13,817 nt of DNA. Origin: Hyphomicrobiaceae bacterium (GTDB taxonomy: Bacteria; Pseudomonadota; Alphaproteobacteria; Rhizobiales; JAKIUO01). The position numbers and the translations under genes were made by a program. Positions 6,554 to 12,362 of this stretch are shown here, one piece after another. The notes under the pieces are model-generated. The model saw nothing but the letters and a program-made list of their open reading frames with translations. It had not been told where the DNA came from and did not search any database. Numbering within the stretch: the stretch's first letter is position 1; each line of letters begins with the position of its first letter. The stretch is taken from positions 1-13,817 of the forward strand of contig JAKIUO010000073.1 of the NCBI GenBank assembly GCA_021647535.1, given 5' to 3'.

Positions 6554-7186
6554 ATTATAAAAAAAACGCTTTATATCGCGTTGGTCTTTGTACTCACAGG
6601 CCTGCTCGGGGCTTGTGGTGGCGGTCCCACAGAACCAAAACTCACAATCAAGAGTATGAGCGATTTAAAAAGCCGTGGCAAAGCCATCGTGGTGATTCAG
6701 GCACAGGCTGGTGAAGCCGGATATGCAAGCAAGGCCATGGGCAGTAACTGGGCACTTGGCGGGCAAAAAACCAACATGACGGTCCCCAATAAAAAACTGA
6801 CCACACCTGGATATGGGCGCAAAGTGCTGCCGCGCATTGCCGAACTGTCTCCAGGCACCTATCGCCTGATGGAATTCAATTACAGGATTGGCCATGGTGG
6901 CCGCACGGTCGAAAACAAGGCAGGCATGAAAGGTTTGCCACTGGCCAGCTTTACGGTCAGAGCCGGAGAAGTGGTCTATCTGGGCAAATTCATTGCAGCA
7001 ACGACAACCAATGCCGCGCTTTTCAATACCACAAGAAAATTTGACCTCATGGTCAAGAACGACGCCCCCACCGCCCGCGCCTACCTGTCGCAAAAATCCC
7101 CTGAACTGGCCGCAAAAATGAAAACCCGCCTCATCACCATCAGCCCGCTGTTCAACGCCATGAAAAAGACCGCAAAGAAGAAGTGA
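6554..7186 (+). CDS. putative lipoprotein with a non-canonical (AUU or AUA) start
   Basis: About 210 residues with a lipoprotein signal peptide: Ile/Met-Lys-Lys-Thr, a hydrophobic stretch LYIALVFVLTGLLGA, and lipobox LGAC with the Cys codon at 6614-6616. No Asp follows the Cys (the next residues are Gly-Gly-Gly), so outer-membrane sorting is likely. A very strong Shine-Dalgarno run (GGAGAGGGGAG, 6538-6548) is followed not by ATG but by ATT at 6554 and ATA at 6557. The ATA precedes AAA AAA ACG, exactly where a normal Met-Lys-Lys-Thr would begin. The only earlier formal start, TTG at 6536, has no binding site and would place the Shine-Dalgarno inside the gene. The mature part contains a beta-rich middle (LSPGTYRLMEFNYRIG; FTVRAGEVVYLGKF) somewhat like DUF2846-type lipoproteins, but I cannot assign a family. 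The C-terminus is Lys-rich (KKTAKKK). Confidence 0.65.
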   Translation: MIKKTLYIALVFVLTGLLGACGGGPTEPKLTIKSMSDLKSRGKAIVVIQAQAGEAGYASKAMGSNWALGGQKTNMTVPNKKLTTPGYGRKVLPRIAELSPGTYRLMEFNYRIGHGGRTVENKAGMKGLPLASFTVRAGEVVYLGKFIAATTTNAALFNTTRKFDLMVKNDAPTARAYLSQKSPELAAKMKTRLITISPLFNAMKKTAKKK

Positions 7187-7194
7187 ATGACCTC

Positions 7195-7215
7195 GCCAAA
7201 CCGAGCCGGTTTGGC
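7195..7215 (+). terminator. perfect 8-bp hairpin after the lipoprotein gene
   Basis: GCCAAACC at 7195-7202 and GGTTTGGC at 7208-7215 form a perfect stem around the 5-base loop GAGCC, nine bases after the lipoprotein stop codon. There is no T tract after it, so it may be a weak terminator, a 3'-end stabiliser or a leader structure of the next gene. It lies in the open frame that extends upstream of the next gene, which argues that this part is not coding. Confidence 0.4.
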
Positions 7216-7366
7216 CGTCGGATCAGACGGGATATTTATCCTTTCCGGCAAAGATGATAGCCTCTACTACAGCAGATGGCCTTTATGCACGCCGATTGAA
7301 TCGTTAGTGTACAACCTGCCATATAGTTATAGTGGATACGTACACTTATTAATGAAAAGAGCCTCT

Positions 7367-7987
7367 ATGAAGTTTCTCCCCCTCGCCCTTGGCACACTAA
7401 TGCTTTTCCTTGCCCTGCTGGGAGCGGCCAGCGCCAAATCCGCGAACACATATGAAAACAGAGTCGTTGGCATCCATTTCGACAAACCGGCAGACTGGCA
7501 TTTTCTCTCGGCGACCCGCAATCGGGAAAATCTTGAAAACATGAAGATGAACAGCGAACAGCTAAAAAAAGCTATCCTCAAATATGCCTCGAAACCTCTG
7601 GTCATCCTGACAAAACATGCTGAACCGTTCAACGACCTCAACCTCAGCCTGAAAATCAGCGTCAAGCCTCTGGGGCGGTTGAAGGGGGTCGATCCCAAAA
7701 GGCTTCTGGGTCTGTTTCTGCCCCGCTTCAAACAGATGTTCAAGGATTTCAGGCTGATGCAAAAGCCAAGGGATACAAAACTTTCAGACCTGAAGGCCGC
7801 CTATATGCGCCTCAACTATACAGCCGTGACAAAAAGCGGACTGACTTTTCCCACCACCTCTGAAATGTGGCTTGTACTGCGCGCAAATCACTTCTTTCTC
7901 ATTGGGGCGGGAAGCCGACAGGACGAAAAAACAGGCAGTCGCGCCGAGATCAGAAAAATCGTGAACAGTATCAGGATCAGAAAATAG
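7367..7987 (+). CDS. secreted protein, probable PsbP/Mog1-like (DUF1795-like) fold
   Basis: A 206-residue exported protein. MKFLPLALGTLMLFLALLG ending in AASA gives a clean Sec signal peptide with cleavage near residue 24. The mature part starts ENRVVGIHFDKPADWHF. It continues with beta strands, a Lys-rich helix, FRLMQKPRDTKLSDLKAAYMRL, and a closing strand-helix pair (HFFLIGAG...IRKIVNSIRIRK). This order (a start like 'gi.f..P..W', an end like 'i..iv.Sir') resembles PsbP/Mog1/DUF1795 proteins; that is an inference from pattern, not a firm match. The frame is open back to 7187, but that extension runs through a hairpin and lacks a signal peptide at its start. ATG 7367 has AAAAGAG at 7355-7361; ATG 7352 would add MKRAS and is also possible. 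Function unknown, probably periplasmic. Confidence 0.7.
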   Translation: MKFLPLALGTLMLFLALLGAASAKSANTYENRVVGIHFDKPADWHFLSATRNRENLENMKMNSEQLKKAILKYASKPLVILTKHAEPFNDLNLSLKISVKPLGRLKGVDPKRLLGLFLPRFKQMFKDFRLMQKPRDTKLSDLKAAYMRLNYTAVTKSGLTFPTTSEMWLVLRANHFFLIGAGSRQDEKTGSRAEIRKIVNSIRIRK

Positions 7988-8032
7988 ATGAAGAGCGGTG
8001 CGTTATGCTATCGCTACATTTACTCCCCCCAA

Positions 8033-8150
8033 ACCGGTTTCCAAAGGCTCGCCTTTGGCGCTGTGCGCGCAGCACGCCAAGCCTCGCAGAGAGAAAAAAG
8101 GGCTGGCGAGGACAAAGCGACTCCAGTCGCTTTTGCAGCGAGGCCGTATT
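8033..8150. repeat. hairpin-rich intergenic element, probably a dispersed repeat
   Basis: This stretch is packed with inverted repeats. CCAAAGG 8041-8047 pairs with CCTTTGG 8052-8058. TGGCG 8056-8060 pairs with CGCCA 8075-8079. GCCTCGC 8081-8087 pairs with GCGAGGC 8138-8144. Most strikingly, AAAGCGACT 8114-8122 pairs with AGTCGCTTT 8125-8133. The last pair could act as a terminator in either direction. The 67-codon open frame across it looks spurious. The composition and nested hairpins suggest a mobile palindromic (REP/MITE-like) element, but only one copy is visible here. Confidence 0.45.
8114..8134 (+). terminator. 9-bp perfect hairpin ending in T4
   Basis: AAAGCGACT and AGTCGCTTT form a 9-bp stem with a CC centre (effective loop four bases). 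It runs into TTTT at 8131-8134. It lies 127 bases after the secreted-protein gene and before the CtrA box of the next gene. That position suits a transcription terminator isolating the two, although the U tract is short. Confidence 0.45.
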
Positions 8151-8151
8151 C

Positions 8152-8167
8152 TTAACGGTCCATTAAC
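8152..8167 (+). promoter_or_regulatory. CtrA-type binding site, TTAA-N7-TTAAC
   Basis: TTAA-CGGTCCA-TTAAC matches the full consensus for the alphaproteobacterial cell-cycle regulator CtrA at every fixed position, with the exact 7-base spacer. It lies 51 bases upstream of the start codon at 8219, within promoter distance. Binding is inferred from the motif only. Confidence 0.6.
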
Positions 8168-8218
8168 CTTCCCCCTGCTACCCGAATACAAAAGCAATTA
8201 ACGCGCGGGGACCATAAA

Positions 8219-9004
8219 ATGGCATTTATCGACACCAAGGGCAGCAAATTAAAAGATCGTCGTTACAAGGTTGATCTGTGGCTGACCGATCTCAATACGG
8301 TTGAGGTTGGCATTTTGAAGCAGACTCAGCACCGGGCCAAATCCCGCCAGTTTACCAAAGACATGGATGTCATTGGCCAGATCAAGGAAGAGGGCGAGCG
8401 CAAGGGCATTGTGGCTTATCGCGAGGGGCTCTGGAAGAATGATAATCCGATGCAAAAGCGGCTGGTCATCAAGCTGTTCAGCGACAAGATGAACTGGCGC
8501 GGCACCATGGACATGATGTTGGGGCGTTCCATGCAGCTCACTCATGGCGCGGGTGGTTTCCCGGTGGTTTCTTATGCCATCAATATTTCGGGGCACGATC
8601 AGGTCATCGCGCTGGAACGCAGTGCCCGCCAGTGGCCATGGACCCCTGAACGCTATTCCTTTTTCATCCTGACCGATGAGGGGCCAAAATTCTACAAGCT
8701 GCGCCGCAAGATTTTGTGCATGGGGCTGGATTACATCCTTTATGACGAGCACAACAAGAAGATCGGCCTGGTGGATGGCAAGGTCATCACGCTGGGCGGG
8801 GCCTGGCAGGTGCGGGTTGATGGCGCCCATGCCAGCAAGGAACTCGATATTATTTTGCAGCTGTTCTCCGCCATGCTGCGCTTTAATGATGATGCGCGCC
8901 GTCATATCCTGCAACTGACCAAAGCCGTTGCCAAAGACCGCATCGCGCCAAAACTGGGCTCGCAGGAAACCGATCTTTACATGAACCCCAGACGTACGAG
9001 ATAA
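8219..9004 (+). CDS. conserved hypothetical protein with a probable LURP-one/YxjI-like (Tubby-like) segment
   Basis: A 261-residue soluble protein without signal peptide or membrane segments. Residues about 158-203 (KFYKLRRKILCMGLDYILYD, then HNKKIGLVDGKVITLGGAWQVRV) follow the pattern of LURP-one-related proteins such as Bacillus YxjI: 'K.l.lg..y.i.De.g.ki..vdGk.i.lG..w.v'. They may form part of a Tubby-like beta-barrel. The N-terminal 150 residues are not recognised; they contain a charged segment (ERKGIVAYREGLWK) and a Met-rich helix (residues 91-106). GGGGA just upstream of the ATG is the ribosome binding site. A perfect CtrA box lies 51 bases before the start, so cell-cycle control is plausible. 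The last three codons fall in a short direct repeat with the sequence after the stop. No operon partner is evident. Confidence 0.75.
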   Translation: MAFIDTKGSKLKDRRYKVDLWLTDLNTVEVGILKQTQHRAKSRQFTKDMDVIGQIKEEGERKGIVAYREGLWKNDNPMQKRLVIKLFSDKMNWRGTMDMMLGRSMQLTHGAGGFPVVSYAINISGHDQVIALERSARQWPWTPERYSFFILTDEGPKFYKLRRKILCMGLDYILYDEHNKKIGLVDGKVITLGGAWQVRVDGAHASKELDIILQLFSAMLRFNDDARRHILQLTKAVAKDRIAPKLGSQETDLYMNPRRTR

Positions 9005-9036
9005 ATTGGCGAACTAGATAAAGGACGTACGAGATA
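8991..9036 (+). repeat. 13-bp direct repeat spanning the stop of the preceding gene
   Basis: GACGTACGAGATA occurs at 8991-9003 and again at 9024-9036, a period of 33 bases. Similarity continues for several more bases (AAT-TGGC versus TATCTGGC). The stop codon TAA at 9002-9004 is created inside the first copy. This looks like a small tandem duplication at the 3' end of the gene. Confidence 0.7.
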
Positions 9037-9119
9037 TATCTGGCAGCAAAATGTCGCAGCTTCACGCTCTTGCCACGCTGATGGTCTCCTTATAGCCTCA
9101 CGGCTCACAAACAGTATTG

Positions 9120-9136
9120 TTACATAAAAAATGTAA
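9120..9136. promoter_or_regulatory. inverted repeat upstream of the PCu(A)C gene
   Basis: TTACAT and ATGTAA form perfect 6-bp arms around AAAAA, 33 bases before the start codon. This is a suitable position and form for a dimeric repressor operator. The target regulator is unknown; because the gene encodes a copper chaperone, a metal-responsive regulator is one possibility. Confidence 0.4.
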
Positions 9137-9169
9137 TTTCACAGTGAGCACGAGAAGTGAGGAAATAAG

Positions 9170-9775
9170 ATGAATAGTCTGACAGCAATCAAAAGCGGAT
9201 TGGCTCTGGCCTTTTTGACCTCGATCACCATTCTGGTCGCCTTGATGGGGGCGCAGGCTGGCAATCATGAAACGGCGGCGCCCGCGCCAACAGCAGCTGC
9301 TGCACAAAACGCGCCCGCTCCAAGAAACACTGCATCAAGAGCGCAGGGAGCCCTTGTCATCAGCTCGCCTGTGGCCCGCATGAGCTTTGGCCGGGCGGTC
9401 AATTCGGCGGGTTTTTTGACCATCACCAATAGTGGCAAACAGGATGATGTGCTGATCGGTGCGAGCTCTGGCATCGCCAAGCGAACCGAGTTGCACACCC
9501 ATATCCGCGATGGCCAGATCATGCGGATGCGACGGGTCGAAGGCGGCATCAAAGTGCCAATGGGCGGAGCGGCCAGATTGCAACCCGGCGGCTTTCATAT
9601 CATGTTTATTGGTCTCGCAAAGCCCTTGAAAAACGGCGATGTTTTTCCGCTGACCCTGATCTTCAAAAAGGCTGGAAACATCACGACCAACATGACCGCC
9701 CGCAAAAAGATCCCACATGGTGCTCCGATGACGGACGACATGAAAATGGATCACAGCCATAGGGGCTCACATTAA
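9170..9775 (+). CDS. periplasmic copper chaperone PCu(A)C
   Basis: A 201-residue exported protein of the PCu(A)C (DUF461) family, which carries Cu(I) to cytochrome c oxidase CuA sites. A signal peptide ends near GAQA at residues 27-30, followed by an Ala/Pro-rich linker to about 60 and the beta-sandwich core. Copper ligands are recognisable: His109 in ELHTH, Met118 and Met120 in IMRM, and His143 and Met145 in GGFHIM. Met120 to His143 has 22 intervening residues where the usual motif has 21, apparently one extra residue in VEGGIKVP. An additional His111 follows the first ligand. The C-terminal tail (HGAPMTDDMKMDHSH) adds Met and His residues, as in many family members that bind a second metal. 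It is not next to SCO, cox or copper-efflux genes and appears monocistronic. A putative operator lies 33 bases upstream. Confidence 0.88.
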   Translation: MNSLTAIKSGLALAFLTSITILVALMGAQAGNHETAAPAPTAAAAQNAPAPRNTASRAQGALVISSPVARMSFGRAVNSAGFLTITNSGKQDDVLIGASSGIAKRTELHTHIRDGQIMRMRRVEGGIKVPMGGAARLQPGGFHIMFIGLAKPLKNGDVFPLTLIFKKAGNITTNMTARKKIPHGAPMTDDMKMDHSHRGSH

Positions 9776-10281
9776 GATCAAACCTCAATCAACTCCAGAA
9801 AGTATTGAGGGTTGCTCTGTGGTAGTTCGGTTGATATTTACAATCTGACTGCGATAATGTGACGCCGATCAACTTTGCCTTCGTCTCAAACTATTCCATA
9901 ACTGGCGTTAGGGATGTTCAGCCGTGCCTGGCATACAATCACCTACCATAGGTTAAAGTTCACCACCACTATTCCCCAGAACAAGAAACAAAACAATCAA
10001 ACAATTTTCAAATACACACCCTTAAAGTTAAAGCATATTAATAGATCTAATGGTAAATATTCAGAATTGAATGCCGGCATTCTTAAGATATTAATATGGT
10101 TAATACATGGCGTATCTAAAAATAAATGGTTGTTATCAAATATAGTATAATAACTTTATCTAACGCAAAATGTCGCACATACCTTTTATTACTTGTGTAT
10201 TCGCACTTCTGAATATAGTTTCCGTCCCCATCAGCAAGCGTTCCATACGAGGTGCCTATCGCATCTAAGGGACATAAATAG
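9776..10281. other. AT-rich intergenic region with several palindromes
   Basis: No convincing gene is seen in these 500 bases; a 78-codon frame at 9914-10150 has AT-driven composition and no ribosome binding site worth noting. Just after the copper chaperone gene, AACCTCAAT 9781-9789 pairs with ATTGAGG (plus GTT) at 9804-9813 with one bulge, a possible transcript end without a T tract. GAATGCCGGCATTC at 10069-10082 is a perfect 14-bp palindrome in otherwise AT-rich sequence. TATAGT near 10216 may be a -10 element for the next gene, with only weak -35 candidates. Confidence 0.5.
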
Positions 10282-10296
10282 ATGGAGATAGAAAGA

Positions 10297-11121
10297 ATGA
10301 CGAAAATAGTGAGATCAGCATTTTTCGCTGGCGCTCTTGTATTGGGTAGTAGTGTTTTTGTAGCAGCTCAGGCTCAAAACTGGGGTCCAGGTAACTGGGG
10401 CAATAATGGCTGGGGCAACGGCGCTGGCAACGGCTGGGGAAATGGTCGTGGCTATGGTGCTGGTAACGGCAACGGTAACGCCAATGGCAATTTCAATTTT
10501 GGTTTTAACGGCAATGCTCGTGGCAATGCCCAGGGCAATGGCAACACTGCTTACCGTGGTAACGGCTATGGTGCTTATCGTGGCAATGGCAATACTGGCT
10601 ATGGTTACAATGCTCCTTATGGCTATCAGGCTCCTTACGGCTATGGCGCACCGGTTGCTCGTCCACCAGCAGGCGCTGCCCAGGCTCCAACGGCTCAGGC
10701 TCCCGCAGCCCAAGGTCCAGCAGCCCAAGGTCCAGCAGCACAGGCTCAGCTTCCAGCCGCCAAAGCACCTATAGCTCAGGCTCCTGGCGCAAATATCGCA
10801 ACGGCACCAGCCGCTCCATATTGGGCACAGCAGGGCGCACAGGCTCCAGCCTATAATAATGGTTACGGCTATGGCAATGGAACCGGTAATGGTTATGGCG
10901 CTGGTAACGGCAACGGTAACGCCAATGGTAATTTCAACTTCGGCTTCTCCGGAAATGGAAATGCTCGCGGTAACACTGCCTATCAGGGCAATGGCAATAC
11001 TGCCTATAACGGCACTGCAAATGGCGCTGGCTACAATGCTCCTTATGGTACACCAGTACCAAATGCTGCTCCAGCAGCTGCTGCACCTGCTGTTAAAGCT
11101 GCACCTAAAAAAGTCCAGTAA
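10297..11121 (+). CDS. secreted Gly/Asn/Ala/Pro-rich low-complexity protein, possibly sulfur-globule-protein-like
   Basis: A 274-residue protein with a clear signal peptide (TKIVRSAFFAGALVLGSSVF, cleavage near AQA at residues 24-26). The mature part is low complexity in three zones. The first is a Gly/Asn/Tyr/Trp zone (WGPGNWGNNGWGNG, NFNFGFNGNARGN). The second is an Ala/Pro/Gln zone with QAPAAQGPA-type repeats (about residues 120-190). The third is another Gly/Asn zone repeating the first motif, ending in an Ala/Pro/Lys tail. A 29-base stretch at 10459-10487 recurs identically at 10900-10928. Sulfur-globule envelope proteins have this style (WG.GNGWGNG, GFGNGNARGN, aromatic-Pro-Tyr-Gly ends), so that is my best analogy. 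A matrix, adhesive or coat protein is equally possible. ATG 10297 has GGAGA at 10284-10288. ATG 10282 would add five residues and has AAGGGA upstream. A strong terminator follows. Confidence 0.8.
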   Translation: MTKIVRSAFFAGALVLGSSVFVAAQAQNWGPGNWGNNGWGNGAGNGWGNGRGYGAGNGNGNANGNFNFGFNGNARGNAQGNGNTAYRGNGYGAYRGNGNTGYGYNAPYGYQAPYGYGAPVARPPAGAAQAPTAQAPAAQGPAAQGPAAQAQLPAAKAPIAQAPGANIATAPAAPYWAQQGAQAPAYNNGYGYGNGTGNGYGAGNGNGNANGNFNFGFSGNGNARGNTAYQGNGNTAYNGTANGAGYNAPYGTPVPNAAPAAAAPAVKAAPKKVQ

Positions 11122-11173
11122 TTAAAAAACGGCTTGATGATTGAGAGGGAGACAATCCCATCCTCCATCCAAT

Positions 11174-11208
11174 AAAAGAGCGCAGGTTTCACAACCTGCG
11201 CTCTTTTT
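11174..11208 (+). terminator. strong Rho-independent terminator
   Basis: AAAAGAGCGCAGGTT (11174-11188) and AACCTGCGCTCTTTT (11193-11207) form a perfect 15-bp stem around the loop TCAC and end in a T5 run. The flanking CCAATA/TTATTGG extends the symmetry. It lies 52 bases after the low-complexity protein gene and should terminate it, possibly in both directions. Confidence 0.93.
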
Positions 11209-11564
11209 ATTTATTGGCTCTCTGCTGGTATAATGCCAACGGTCCTGGATATTGCCCGGCGCATGAATGATACGTATGCATTTAAACCCTTTGGCGACGG
11301 CGACCGCAATCCCCAGTCAGTCTCGCGAGAAAATACGCCAGAGCACTTCAGTGCAGTCATGTATCATGTGTTTTCCCCGGTAGCTGGCGTCGCATTACCG
11401 CTAATCCCAAATGCCGTAAAATCGCCCGCCACACCTTCTGCCCGCGCTAGAACAGGCATGGAACAAAATTGTAAAAGTCGGACGACCGACCAAAGTCGGA
11501 AGTCGGACGTTCACTTGTGTTCCGAGCTGTGTGGCGGTAAGATATTGTTTTATATGTAGTATTT
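11209..11564. other. gene-poor stretch between terminator and tRNA-Thr
   Basis: I see no gene I can support. A 108-codon frame at 11233-11559 is open, but its translation is compositionally unstructured and resembles no family I know. AGTCGGA occurs three times in 32 bases (11476-11482, 11494-11500, 11501-11507). The stretch lies at the 3' end of the tRNA gene, a common integration site for mobile elements, but no integrase or copy of the tRNA end is visible. Confidence 0.5.
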
Positions 11565-11640
11565 TGGTGCCGGCTGCAAGAATCGAACTCGCGACCTACT
11601 GATTACAAATCAGCCGCTCTACCAACTGAGCTAAGCCGGC
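11565..11640 (-). tRNA. tRNA-Thr (anticodon UGU)
   Basis: On the minus strand the sequence folds as a complete 76-base tRNA with encoded CCA. The acceptor stem is GCCGGCT/AGCCGGC, followed by the D arm GCTC-AGTTGGTA-GAGC. The anticodon stem GCTGA/TCAGT encloses loop TTTGTAA, giving anticodon TGT. The T arm is GCGAG-TTCGATT-CTTGC, and discriminator A precedes CCA. UGU reads ACA (and other ACN) threonine codons. All stems pair, with G-T wobbles closing the anticodon stem and T stem. Confidence 0.97.
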
Positions 11641-11704
11641 CCAAGGTGTCAGATCGGCTGGTCTTGCAGCCTTTCAACCCTGTTTGTTGCTTGAACAAGA
11701 AAAC

Positions 11705-11733
11705 TCTATAGCCTTTTAAAGCGGGTCTGACAA
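11705..11733 (-). promoter_or_regulatory. sigma-70-type promoter for tRNA-Thr
   Basis: Read on the minus strand, TTGTCA (11728-11733 on +, as TGACAA) is followed after exactly 17 bases by TATAGA (11705-11710 on +, as TCTATA). This is a near-consensus housekeeping promoter. It would start transcription about 60 bases upstream of the mature tRNA 5' end. Confidence 0.75.
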
Positions 11734-11782
11734 GTGTTTGTATTTTGAACAATAAAAATGCTGGGGGTATCGCTAAAAACGG

Positions 11783-11813
11783 CCCCATGCCCCCTGTTTT
11801 GGGGCTTGCGGGG
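11783..11813 (-). other. G/C-rich hairpin followed by T5 on the minus strand
   Basis: CCCC 11783-11786 and GCCCC 11789-11793 face GGGGC 11801-11805 and GGGG 11810-11813, an interrupted stem around a T-rich loop. On the minus strand it is followed by CCGTTTTT (11776-11782), resembling a terminator. It lies upstream of the tRNA promoter and could stop minus-strand readthrough into the tRNA. There is no minus-strand gene immediately to its right. Confidence 0.35.
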
Positions 11814-11887
11814 TCGAAAAGACACGGCTTGGCCTTCAATATGAGCGCATGTGCGTGTTTTTACTTGAGCGAACGGGCTAATTATCG

Positions 11888-11907
11888 TTAAATCCAGTGT
11901 GATTTAA
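11888..11907. promoter_or_regulatory. 20-bp inverted repeat upstream of a small membrane protein
   Basis: TTAAATC and GATTTAA form perfect 7-bp arms around CAGTGT, 24 bases before the GTG start at 11932. Form and position suit an operator for a dimeric regulator or overlap of one with the promoter. It is not a CtrA box, because the spacing between the TTAA elements is 12. Confidence 0.35.
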
Positions 11908-11931
11908 AACAATTAGCCGGGAGATAAATCA

Positions 11932-12306
11932 GTGCCAAACCTATTCAAATTACTGGCTCGCAATCTCGCTTTAGGGATTGTTGCCGGGTGGATTGCGCTG
12001 GCCGCGCTCATCGCCACCAATACAGGCGGGCTTTCTGACGTGGTGTTTGCTTCGCTCAACCCGCTTTTGCCACTCGGGCTTCTGGCGTTTGGTTTCGCCC
12101 TCACCTTTGGCAGCCTGTCCATGGGAGCGGCCATCATGATGCTGCCTTATGGCGAGGATGATCACAAGGATCGTGGGCTGAAAGTTCATACTCTGCTGGC
12201 GGCTTTTGCTGATCGCTTGTATCGGGCGACGCGGTCTCGTGAACTGGTGCCTATCCGCGTTAAAGGCAACAGAGGCAATCAGCCACATAACAGGTCTGTT
12301 CGCTAG
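11932..12306 (+). CDS. small membrane protein, two hydrophobic segments, unknown function
   Basis: A 124-residue protein with hydrophobic segments near residues 11-28 and 44-70. A charged C-terminal tail follows that is probably cytoplasmic (LPYGEDDHKDRG then an Arg-rich end). The pattern LARNLALGIVAGW, then FALTFGSLSMGAAIM, is one I associate with short conserved hypothetical proteins of Rhizobiales; no function is known to me. The start is GTG, supported by GGGAGA at 11919-11924, seven bases upstream. It lies 56 bases before the DsbA-family gene on the same strand and may be co-transcribed with it. Confidence 0.75.
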   Translation: MPNLFKLLARNLALGIVAGWIALAALIATNTGGLSDVVFASLNPLLPLGLLAFGFALTFGSLSMGAAIMMLPYGEDDHKDRGLKVHTLLAAFADRLYRATRSRELVPIRVKGNRGNQPHNRSVR

Positions 12307-12362
12307 GGCGCTTCAGGCAATGTTTCGGCCTTTGCCGTTCATCGTGCAAAAAAGGAAAAACT

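Noticed and set aside
7187..7366. N-terminal extension of the secreted PsbP-like protein to ATG 7187
   Set aside because: It covers a perfect 8-bp hairpin and would bury the signal peptide 60 residues inside the protein.
7998..8201. 67-codon open frame and its overlapping antisense frames
   Set aside because: They are products of the hairpin-rich element; the CtrA box and next gene's promoter lie inside them.
9914..10150. 78-codon open frame in AT-rich intergenic DNA
   Set aside because: Its composition simply reflects AT-rich sequence (Lys/Asn/Ile), no binding site is seen and no family is recognised.
11233..11559. 108-codon open frame between the terminator and tRNA-Thr
   Set aside because: It runs into the tRNA 3' flank, has no clear Shine-Dalgarno and reads as unstructured; it could be a degenerate gene but nothing supports that.
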